Below are positions 50,041 to 58,047 of a DNA stretch of 64,000 nucleotides, piece by piece. The position numbers and the translations under genes are program-made. Source of the DNA: Marinobacterium_D sp050908845. GTDB lineage: Bacteria; Pseudomonadota; Gammaproteobacteria; Pseudomonadales; Balneatricaceae. Below the pieces are notes generated by a model. The model was given only the letters and a program-made list of their open reading frames with translations. It had not been told where the DNA came from and did no database searches. The stretch lies in NCBI RefSeq assembly GCF_050908845.1, contig NZ_CP194171.1:3906001-3970000 (forward strand), read 5' to 3'. Position 1 is the stretch's first letter. Each line of letters starts with the position of its first letter.

Positions 50041-51720
50041 TCAGGAATCCCGCTTGTCCATCTGTGCCTTGATCAGATCACCGATCGTGGTTGGTCCCGA
50101 CTCGTCAGCCTGTTCCTGAACCGACTTGAGCGCTTCCTTCTGTTCCCGGATCTCCACCTGCTTGACCGACAGATTGATCACTCGATTACGGCGATCAACA
50201 CTCTGAATCGCCGCTTCAACCTCATCGCCAACACTGAGTTCGCTGGTCAGGTCGTCGATAAGATCACGGGACAGCTCCGATACCTTCAGTATCCCGTCAA
50301 TCCCTTCCTGCAAGTTGACCGTGGCCTGGCGCGGAGTCACCTCGGTTACCTGACCTTTGACAACAGCCCCTTTCGGATTCTGATCGACATACTCGATGAA
50401 CGGGTCCGAATTAAGCTGCTTGATACCCAGCGCAATGCGCTCTCGCTCGGGGTCGATGGAGAGTACCTGGGCCTCAACCTCCTGCCCCTTGGCATACTGC
50501 TTGACGACCTCATCGCCCGACTCATCCCAGGACAGGTCGGAAAGATGAACCAGACCGTCGATGCCCCCTTCCAGCCCGATGAACACACCGAAATCGGTGA
50601 TCGAGCGGATGGCACCGCTAATACGGTCGCCTTTCTTGTAGCTGGAGGCGAATGCCTGCCAGGGGTTCTGCTTGCACTGTTTCATCCCCAGGGAGATGCG
50701 TCGCCGCTGCTGATCGATATCGAGGATCATCACCTCGACCTCTTCACCGACGGAGACAACCTTGGAGGGGTGAATGTTCTTGTTGGTCCAGTCCATCTCG
50801 GAGACATGCACCAGGCCTTCAATGCCTTCTGCGATCTCCGCGAAGCAACCGTAATCGGTGAGGTTGGTCACCTTCGCCGTGACTTTATCGCCAACGTTAT
50901 AATCCTTGGTCAGCTGGTTCCACGGATCTTCCTTAAGCTGCTTGAGGCCCAGGGATACCCGGCTACGTTCGCGATCAAACTTGAGCACTTTAACGTCGAT
51001 TTCATCGCCGATATTGAGCACTTCGCTCGGGTGCTTCACGCGTTTCCAGGCGATATCGGTTATATGCAGCAGGCCGTCTATGCCCCCCAGATCGATAAAG
51101 GCGCCATAGTCGGTGAGATTCTTGACCACACCCTTGAGAACCAGGCCCTCTTCCATCTTCTCAAGGAGTTTTTCGCGCTCTTCACTGTATACAGCCTCGA
51201 GCACGGCACGACGGGAGACGACAATATTGTTGGTGCGGGCATCCAGCTTGACCAGTTTGAACTCAAGCTCCTGCCCTTCGAGGTGAGAGGTATCACGCAG
51301 GGGACGAATATCAACCAGAGAACCGGGGAGGAAGGCGTTGATGCCGTTAACGTCGACGGTTAAGCCACCACGCACCTTGCCGGTGATGTGCCCGGTAACG
51401 GTCTCTTCAGACTCATAGGCCTGTTCCAGCACCGCCCAGGCTTCAGCGCGTTTGGCTTTTTCACGAGAAAGCTGGGTAGATCCGAAGCCGTCTTCGAGCG
51501 CCTCAAGCGCCACGCGTACCTCGTCACCCACCTGGAGAGTCACCTCGCCATCCTCATTGCGGAACTGGTCCAGCGGGATAACCCCTTCAGACTTCAGCCC
51601 AGCATTGACGATGGCAAAATCATTATCGATCGCAACCACGGTGCCCGTTACGATCGACCCTGGGGCCATATCCAGGTCTTTCAGACTCTCCTCGAACAGC
51701 TCAGCAAAACTCTCGCTCAT
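50041..51720 (-). CDS. rpsA: 30S ribosomal protein S1
   Basis: 559 residues from the ATG at 51720 (MSESFAELFEESLKDLDMAP), same as the E. coli N-terminus; a GTG one codon earlier is possible. Six S1 RNA-binding domains are visible in order, the first two divergent and ribosome-bound, and domains 3-6 with clear GxVxxLTDYGxFxxL patterns. 28 bases after cmk. Confidence 0.98.
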   Translation of the reverse strand: MSESFAELFEESLKDLDMAPGSIVTGTVVAIDNDFAIVNAGLKSEGVIPLDQFRNEDGEVTLQVGDEVRVALEALEDGFGSTQLSREKAKRAEAWAVLEQAYESEETVTGHITGKVRGGLTVDVNGINAFLPGSLVDIRPLRDTSHLEGQELEFKLVKLDARTNNIVVSRRAVLEAVYSEEREKLLEKMEEGLVLKGVVKNLTDYGAFIDLGGIDGLLHITDIAWKRVKHPSEVLNIGDEIDVKVLKFDRERSRVSLGLKQLKEDPWNQLTKDYNVGDKVTAKVTNLTDYGCFAEIAEGIEGLVHVSEMDWTNKNIHPSKVVSVGEEVEVMILDIDQQRRRISLGMKQCKQNPWQAFASSYKKGDRISGAIRSITDFGVFIGLEGGIDGLVHLSDLSWDESGDEVVKQYAKGQEVEAQVLSIDPERERIALGIKQLNSDPFIEYVDQNPKGAVVKGQVTEVTPRQATVNLQEGIDGILKVSELSRDLIDDLTSELSVGDEVEAAIQSVDRRNRVINLSVKQVEIREQKEALKSVQEQADESGPTTIGDLIKAQMDKRDS

Positions 51721-51748
51721 CACCCTCGGTCCTCAAAATGGAGCCGCG

Positions 51749-52444
51749 TCAGCGCAGCCCTCTGTGTCTCGCTTCGTCCAGCACCGCCAGCAAAACCTCA
51801 TCTATCGTCATCTTGGTGGAATCAAGAATAATTGCATCAGGCGCCGGTTTAAGAGGCGCGACGGCGCGATTCATATCGCGATCGTCACGAGCCTTTATAT
51901 CGTCCAGTATTAAATCAAGGCTAGCACCCAGCCCCTTGCTAATCAACTGGTTATAACGACGCCGCGCGCGCTCCTCCGCACTGGCATCCAGGTAGATTTT
52001 CAGCGGCGCCTGCGGGAACACCACTGTCCCCATATCACGGCCGTCCGCGACCAGCCCCGGGGGCTGTACAAAATCGCGCTGGCGGCTCAGCAGCGCCTCC
52101 CGCACCGGTCCCAGAGCGGCAACGACGGAAGCATCGGCACCGACCTCTTCGGTCCGGATCGCCAGGGTAACCTCTTCTCCTTCAAGCACTATCTGAAGGT
52201 CTTCATCCTTGTCACCGGCAATAAACTTAACATCCAGGTGCGCGGCGAGAACCTCCAGCGCTTCGGTGTCATCGAGACTCACACCGTGGTGCCGCGCCGC
52301 CAGGGCGGTGAGACGGTAGAGTGCACCGCTATCAAGCAGATGCCACCCCAGCGAACGCGCCAGCAGTTTACACAGAGTGCCTTTTCCGGACCCACTCGGT
52401 CCATCGACAGTAATAACGGGCACTTGTTGTTCTTGGCAGGACAT
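51749..52444 (-). CDS. cmk: Cytidylate kinase
   Basis: Phosphorylates CMP and dCMP. 231 residues; P-loop GPSGSGKGTLCKLLA, then the NMP-bind insertion and DGRDMGTVVFPQA. The ATG overlaps the aroA stop by one base. Precedes rpsA as in most gammaproteobacteria. Confidence 0.97.
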   Translation of the reverse strand: MSCQEQQVPVITVDGPSGSGKGTLCKLLARSLGWHLLDSGALYRLTALAARHHGVSLDDTEALEVLAAHLDVKFIAGDKDEDLQIVLEGEEVTLAIRTEEVGADASVVAALGPVREALLSRQRDFVQPPGLVADGRDMGTVVFPQAPLKIYLDASAEERARRRYNQLISKGLGASLDLILDDIKARDDRDMNRAVAPLKPAPDAIILDSTKMTIDEVLLAVLDEARHRGLR

Positions 52445-54654
52445 CAGTCCTCCTCCTTAAATAAAGCAATTCCAATACGTCTTGCCAGATCCGAAAATTC
52501 TGGACTGAATGAGGTAACCGATTCGCAGCCGGTAATTTCGAGAGGGCCTTCGGCGCGCAGAGCAGCAATGACCAGCGCCATCGCTACCCGGGGATCGCCG
52601 CCGGAATTAACCACGCCGGACTTTATCTCTCCCCCGCTCAGCCTCAACTCTTTATCTGTTATCGATATATCTACGCCTGCCTGCTGCAACGCCTCTGCCA
52701 TCAGTTTAAGCCGTTTATTTGACAACGGCGTCTCCGCGCCGGCAAAAGACAGGCAGGTTTCCCCCCGGGCACAGGCCGCAGCCACCAGCAACGCCGGGCA
52801 CTCGTCCAGTGCCAGCCGGCTCAATTCTGCCGGAATCCTCACCCCGGTCAGCGGCGCATAACGCACCCGGATATCGGCCACCGGCTCGGCGCAATCCTCA
52901 CGCGCATTACAGAGTTCGATATCCGCGCCCATCAGCCGCAAAAGCTCGACCAGTCCTATGCGCGTCGGGTTGATTCCCAGGTGCTCCAGCGTCAGCTCAG
53001 CGCCCGGCGTTATGGTCGCGGCCACCAGGAAGTAGGCTGCCAGTGACAGATCCCCCGGTATGCGCAGCTGCGTCGCCTGCAGGCGTTTACCCGGCTCGAT
53101 ACACAGTTTGTCATTCAGCTGTTCCGGCGCGCAGCCAAAGCGACCCAGCATACGTTCGGTATGGTCACGACTGCGGCCAAGCTGCTCCAGACAGAGAGGA
53201 CCTTCGGCATAGAGACCTGCCAGCAGCAGCGCGGATTTGACCTGAGCGCTGCTGATTTTGACGGCTTGCGCCGGGCTCTTCAGCTCCGCCGGGCTGATCT
53301 TCAACGGTGGGCGGAATCCTGGTCCGGTTTCAATCTTGGCTCCGAGCAGACGCAGCGATTCAACCACTGTCTGCATGGATACCTCGCTCAGCGCCTCATC
53401 ACCACAAAGTTCGCTGGCGAACGGCTGAGCGGATAACAGACCACACAGCAGGCGCATCGAGGTACCGGATGAACCCAGATAGATCGGCCCCACCGGCGGT
53501 TGCAGACCGTTCAACCCGACGCCATAAACACGTACCCGCCCCTGATGGGGCCCTTCGATAACCACGCCGAGATCCCGAAACGCCTGCAGCGTCGCCAGGC
53601 TGTCTTCGCCATCGACGAAGCCTTCAATATCGGTAATACCGTCGGCAAGAGCGGCGAGGATGATGGCGCGATGGGAGATCGAGCGATCGCCCGATACCGC
53701 CACCGTGCCGGTAATTTTACCCTTGGGGCGCACCAGAAAACGTGCCGGTCGCTGCTGCTCGGGTGAGTACGCCGAGCGTGCCAGAATGCGGGAGAAATGT
53801 TCGCGCGCCGAGCGCGCCCGGGTAAATATGCCCAGCAACGCCTGGCTGTCGCCCCGGTCTATGGCATCACGCAGACGGGCAACACCGCCACTGAAACGGT
53901 CAATCTGCGTCAGCAACTGCTGCCGGTTGGCAAAACAGATGTCGTGCCACATGCTGGGGTCGCTGGCGGCAATGCGGGTAAAGTCACGAAACCCACCGGC
54001 CGCATAACGAAAGATATCGGTATTTTCTGCCTCATGGGCCAGGGTATCGACCAGGGAAAACGCCAGCAGATGCGGTAGATGACTGGTCGCTGCCAGCACC
54101 TCGTCGTGCCGCGCCACATCCATCTGCAACACCTCTGCGCCGACCCCCTGCCAGAGTCGTGCGATCGCCAGGGTGGCTTGCGGATCCGATTCAGGCAGCG
54201 GTGTCAGGATCACTTTGCGACGCACAAACAGATCACTGTCGGAAGCACCCACGCCGCTTTTTTCCGCACCCGCGATCGGATGTCCAGGGACGAAACCGGG
54301 CGGAAGCTCGCCAAACAGGGCTCGCGCAGCCATCACCAGGTTACCCTTGGTGCTGCCCACATCGGTGATCAGCGTATCTTCGCGCAGCCAGGGCCTGATC
54401 GTCGCCAGCACGGTTTCCATCACCTTGACCGGCACCGCCAGCAGCACCAGACCGGCCTGCCTGACCTCGGTTTCAAGATCCTCACCGATGCGGTCGATGA
54501 CATTGAGCGACAGGCCCAGCTCACACTCGGCCCGGTTCAGGTCGTAGCCAACCACCTCGTCAATGAGGTCGCGCTGTTTCAGCGCCCGCGCCAGCGACCC
54601 GCCGATCAGTCCAAGGCCGATGACCAGCACCCGTGCAGTGGAGAAGTTCAACAC
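52444..54654 (-). CDS. Bifunctional prephenate dehydrogenase / EPSP synthase (TyrA-AroA fusion)
   Basis: 736 residues from a GTG at 54654 that overlaps hisC. Residues 1-290 are prephenate/cyclohexadienyl dehydrogenase (NAD motif VLVIGLGLIGGSLARAL; catalytic-region ATSHLPHLLAFSL). After a short linker, residues 306-736 are 5-enolpyruvylshikimate-3-phosphate synthase (SGDRSISHRAIILAALADG; LGSSGTSMRLLCGLL). It joins a tyrosine-branch step and the sixth shikimate step. The fusion is known from Pseudomonas and relatives. There is no chorismate mutase domain in it, which is supplied by pheA nearby. Confidence 0.97.
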   Translation of the reverse strand: MLNFSTARVLVIGLGLIGGSLARALKQRDLIDEVVGYDLNRAECELGLSLNVIDRIGEDLETEVRQAGLVLLAVPVKVMETVLATIRPWLREDTLITDVGSTKGNLVMAARALFGELPPGFVPGHPIAGAEKSGVGASDSDLFVRRKVILTPLPESDPQATLAIARLWQGVGAEVLQMDVARHDEVLAATSHLPHLLAFSLVDTLAHEAENTDIFRYAAGGFRDFTRIAASDPSMWHDICFANRQQLLTQIDRFSGGVARLRDAIDRGDSQALLGIFTRARSAREHFSRILARSAYSPEQQRPARFLVRPKGKITGTVAVSGDRSISHRAIILAALADGITDIEGFVDGEDSLATLQAFRDLGVVIEGPHQGRVRVYGVGLNGLQPPVGPIYLGSSGTSMRLLCGLLSAQPFASELCGDEALSEVSMQTVVESLRLLGAKIETGPGFRPPLKISPAELKSPAQAVKISSAQVKSALLLAGLYAEGPLCLEQLGRSRDHTERMLGRFGCAPEQLNDKLCIEPGKRLQATQLRIPGDLSLAAYFLVAATITPGAELTLEHLGINPTRIGLVELLRLMGADIELCNAREDCAEPVADIRVRYAPLTGVRIPAELSRLALDECPALLVAAACARGETCLSFAGAETPLSNKRLKLMAEALQQAGVDISITDKELRLSGGEIKSGVVNSGGDPRVAMALVIAALRAEGPLEITGCESVTSFSPEFSDLARRIGIALFKEED

Positions 54655-55754
54655 GCCAGCACCTTTTCCAGCGCCACCAGCAGGCGGCGGTTTTCCTCGG
54701 CAAGCCCCACGGTGACACGCAGGTGATCATTGAGGCCGTAGGGCGCCAGCGGGCGTGGAATCACTCCCTCTCTGAGCAGCGCGTCAAACACCGGCTGAGC
54801 GGGACGCTTGAGATCAAGCAGCAGAAAGTTGCCCTGGGTCGGCAGGTATCCAAGCCCAAGCTGGCTGAAACCCTCGCTTAGCTGAGCCACCCCCTTACGG
54901 TTTACCTCCAGGGTTTTCTGCAGATGTTCACTGTCGAACAGCGCTGCCTCGGCAGCCGCAAGCGCCGCCGAATTGACGTTGAACGGATCCCGCACCCGGT
55001 TCATCAGATCGGTCACCGCCGGATCCGCCACAGCGAAACCAACCCGCAACCCCGCCAGACCATAGGCCTTGGAAAAAGTGCGCAGTACGATCAGGTTGGC
55101 ATAGTCGTCGATCAGACTCAGACCGTCCGGCAGACCGGCGGATGGATCAACATATTCGGTATAGGCTTCATCCAGCACCACCAGCACCTGGGGCGGCACG
55201 GCGTCCATAAAGCGCACCAGCTGCTCACGGGTGAACCAGGTACCGGTGGGGTTGTTGGGGTTGGCCAGGAAAATCAGCCGCGTTTTCTCGCCGATGGCCG
55301 CGGCCATGGCATCCAGATCGTGGCCGGCATCCTTCGCTGGCACAACGACCGGCTCCGCATCGACGAAACGCGCTGCCAGCGCGTAGGCGATAAAGCTGTA
55401 CTCGGAATAGATGATCTGCTCGCCCGGGCGCACGAAAACCCGTGCTGCCAGACTGATCAGTTCATTCGAGCCGTTACCCAGCGTCAGGCGCTCCGACGCC
55501 AGGCCGAACCGCTCTCGCAACGCCGCCTTCAGGCGAAAACCGGCGGCATCGGGATAACGGGTCATACCGCTGAGCGCCGCGGTCGCCGCCTGCAGCGCCG
55601 CCGGGCTTGGGCCCAGCGGGTTCTCATTACTCGCCAGGCTGACGATATCGGTCAGACCCAGCTCACGCTCCAGCTCTGCGGCGGGTTTGCCCGGACGATA
55701 GGGAGCAAGGTCGGAAACGCCTGCAGACGCAAGACTATAAAGATCAAAACTCAT
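54648..55754 (-). CDS. hisC: HisC-type aminotransferase (histidinol-phosphate / aromatic)
   Basis: 368 residues, PLP fold type I. N-terminal SLASNENPLGPSP, PNNPTGTWFTREQL, and the PLP-lysine motif LRTFSKAYGLAGLRVGFA. In this cluster the enzyme is likely to serve both histidine and tyrosine/phenylalanine formation; that is inferred from the context between pheA and tyrA-aroA. Ends inside the start of the fusion gene. Confidence 0.93.
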   Translation of the reverse strand: MSFDLYSLASAGVSDLAPYRPGKPAAELERELGLTDIVSLASNENPLGPSPAALQAATAALSGMTRYPDAAGFRLKAALRERFGLASERLTLGNGSNELISLAARVFVRPGEQIIYSEYSFIAYALAARFVDAEPVVVPAKDAGHDLDAMAAAIGEKTRLIFLANPNNPTGTWFTREQLVRFMDAVPPQVLVVLDEAYTEYVDPSAGLPDGLSLIDDYANLIVLRTFSKAYGLAGLRVGFAVADPAVTDLMNRVRDPFNVNSAALAAAEAALFDSEHLQKTLEVNRKGVAQLSEGFSQLGLGYLPTQGNFLLLDLKRPAQPVFDALLREGVIPRPLAPYGLNDHLRVTVGLAEENRRLLVALEKVLAC

Positions 55755-55789
55755 GGAGATGCACTGCTCCCACTCTCTACAACGTGCCT

Positions 55790-56896
55790 TTACAACACAG
55801 CCTTCGGATAGGATCCCAGGCGTTTCAACTCCACCGAGCCGGATTCCAGCTCCTGCAGCAGTTCGGCCACTTCCGGGCTGTCTGCGTGGCCTTCAAAATC
55901 CACGTAAAACAGCATATCCCAGGCCGACTGCGGCGCGGCGCGACTCTCCACACGGGTCAGGCTGATGTTGCGCTTACGGAACGGCTCCAGCAGCTCGTAT
56001 AGCGCGCCGGGACGGTCGTGGGCCATCAACAGGATAGAGGTTTTATCCTGCCCACTGGCGCCCACCGCCTGACGACCGATGACCAGATAGCGGGTTCTGC
56101 TATCGGGCTGGTCTTCGATGTTGGACTGGGCCAGTTGCAAACCGAACAGATCCGCCGATACATCACCGCCTATCGCGGCGGCGCTGCTGGACTCGGCCGC
56201 TTTACGCGCCGCCTCGGCGTTGGATTCAACCTCAACGCACTTTACGTCGGCACAGCGGGCTTCCAGCCAGTGACGGCACTGATTAAACGCAAAGGGGTGG
56301 GCATAGATAACATCGAGACGCTCCAGCTCAGCCGGATCGGTCATCAGCAGATGTTGATGGGTACTCAGCTCTACCTCGCCACAGATGCCGAGATTAAAAC
56401 GGCTGAACAGATCCAGGGCGTGATTGACTGCGCCATCTTCCGCGTTTTCGATCGGCACGACACCATAGTTTGCGTGCCCTGCCTCCACGTCACGGAACAC
56501 CGCATCCAGGCTGTCCAGCGCCTTGCAACGTGCCGAGTGACCGAAATGCTTCAGTGCCGCCTGCTGGGTGAAGTTCGCCTCGGGACCGAGAAACACCACA
56601 TCAAGCGGCTGCTCCAGCGCCAGACAGACCGACATCACCTCACGAAACAGGCGTGCCACCTCCTGATCCGGCAGCGGCCCTTCGTTGCGGGACATCACCT
56701 TTCTCAGCACCTGAGCCTCGCGCTCGGGGCGGTAGAATACCGCCTCTTCAGTGCCGCCGCGGGTTTTGATTTCCGCCACACTCTGGGCGCAACGTGCACG
56801 TTCGTTCAGCAGGCGATGGATCTCGCGATCGATCTCGTCGATGCGGTCGCGCACTTTACCCAGCGCCTGCTCCTGCTGCTGTTTACTATCGCTCAT
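55790..56896 (-). CDS. pheA: PheA, chorismate mutase / prephenate dehydratase
   Basis: 368 residues in three parts: AroQ-type chorismate mutase (1-95; RDRIDEIDREIHRLLNERA), prephenate dehydratase (about 98-275; FLGPEANFTQQAAL; GVVPIENAEDGAVN) and an ACT domain (about 285-368; DKTSILLMAHDRPGALYELL and ESRAAPQSAWDM) that senses phenylalanine. Between serC and hisC. Confidence 0.97.
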   Translation of the reverse strand: MSDSKQQQEQALGKVRDRIDEIDREIHRLLNERARCAQSVAEIKTRGGTEEAVFYRPEREAQVLRKVMSRNEGPLPDQEVARLFREVMSVCLALEQPLDVVFLGPEANFTQQAALKHFGHSARCKALDSLDAVFRDVEAGHANYGVVPIENAEDGAVNHALDLFSRFNLGICGEVELSTHQHLLMTDPAELERLDVIYAHPFAFNQCRHWLEARCADVKCVEVESNAEAARKAAESSSAAAIGGDVSADLFGLQLAQSNIEDQPDSRTRYLVIGRQAVGASGQDKTSILLMAHDRPGALYELLEPFRKRNISLTRVESRAAPQSAWDMLFYVDFEGHADSPEVAELLQELESGSVELKRLGSYPKAVL

Positions 56897-56908
56897 CGGT
56901 TACGCCGC

Positions 56909-57991
56909 TCATCCTGCTGTGCGTTCAAATTCACGCATAAAGGCGATCAGCGCATCCACGGATGCTTCCGGTACCGCGTTGTAGATACTGGCACGCATAC
57001 CGCCTACCGAGCGGTGCCCTTTCAGGTTCAGCAGACCGTTGGCCTGGGCCTCTTCAAGGAAACGCGCATCGAGGCTGCTGTCGGCCAGGGTGAACGGCAC
57101 GTTCATCAGCGAGCGGTTAGGCTTTACGATCGGGTTGGCATAGAAATCGGAGCCATCGATGGCGGCATACAGCTTTTCCGCCTTGCGCTGGTTGCGCAGG
57201 GCCATAGCATCAACACCGCCCTGCTGCTTGAGCCATTTGAATACCAGGCCGGTCATGTACCAGGCAAAGGTCGGCGGGGTGTTGTTCATGGAGCCGGCTT
57301 CGGCGTGAACCTTGTAGTCGAACATGGTCGGCGTGCCAGCCAGAGTGTCACCGATCAGATCGTCCCGCACGATAACCACGGTCAGACCCGCCGGGCCGAT
57401 ATTCTTCTGCGCGCCAGCGTAGATCAGGCCGTAGCGGCTGACATCGATCGGCCGCGCCAGGATATCGGAGGACATATCCGCCACCAGGGGCACACTGCCG
57501 GTGTCCGGCACATAGTCGAACTCGAGACCACCGATGGTTTCGTTGGTGGTGTAGTGGACGTAGGCGGCATCGCCGTTGAGGGCCAGCTCGCTCTGCACCG
57601 GTACGCGGGTGTAACCCTCCGCTTCGGTGCTGGCGGCCAGGGAGACACTGGCGTATCGGGAAGCTTCCTTGATCGCCTTGCGTGACCAGACACCGGTGTT
57701 GATATAGTCGGCGCTGTTGCCGCCGCGCAGCAGGTTCATCGGCACCATGCCGAACTGGCTGGTAGCGCCCCCCTGCAGGAACAGCACCTTGTAGTTATCC
57801 GGGATCGCCAGCAGGTCACGCAGATCCTGCTCAGCCGTTTCAGCCACGTCGACAAATGCCTTGTCGCGGTGGCTCATCTCCATCACGGATAAACCCAGCC
57901 CCTGCCAATCCAGCATCTCTTGCTGGGCCTGCTCCAGAACCTCGACAGGCAGTGCGGCGGGGCCGGCACTGAAGTTATGCTTACGTGTCAT
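56909..57991 (-). CDS. serC: SerC, phosphoserine aminotransferase
   Basis: 360 residues from the ATG at 57991 (MTRKHNFSAGPAALPVEVL); upstream in-frame codons precede this conserved start. PLP enzyme; motifs LFLQGGATSQFGMVPMNLL, DMSSDILARPID and the PLP-lysine YAGAQKNIGPAGLTVVIV. It serves serine and pyridoxal synthesis. Just after gyrA, with a hairpin in between. Confidence 0.97.
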   Translation of the reverse strand: MTRKHNFSAGPAALPVEVLEQAQQEMLDWQGLGLSVMEMSHRDKAFVDVAETAEQDLRDLLAIPDNYKVLFLQGGATSQFGMVPMNLLRGGNSADYINTGVWSRKAIKEASRYASVSLAASTEAEGYTRVPVQSELALNGDAAYVHYTTNETIGGLEFDYVPDTGSVPLVADMSSDILARPIDVSRYGLIYAGAQKNIGPAGLTVVIVRDDLIGDTLAGTPTMFDYKVHAEAGSMNNTPPTFAWYMTGLVFKWLKQQGGVDAMALRNQRKAEKLYAAIDGSDFYANPIVKPNRSLMNVPFTLADSSLDARFLEEAQANGLLNLKGHRSVGGMRASIYNAVPEASVDALIAFMREFERTAG

Positions 57992-58022
57992 TTTTGGTAT
58001 CAACTCCAGACATAGATACAGC

Positions 58023-58044
58023 AGCGGGGCCCGAGGGCCCCGCT
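58023..58044. other. GC-rich inverted repeat between gyrA and serC
   Basis: A perfect 10-bp inverted repeat AGCGGGGCCC / GGGCCCCGCT with only 2 bases between arms, ending 3 bases before the gyrA stop on the minus strand. There is no T-run, so it is not a standard terminator. It may stabilise the gyrA 3' end or pause polymerase. Confidence 0.6.
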
Positions 58045-58047
58045 CAA

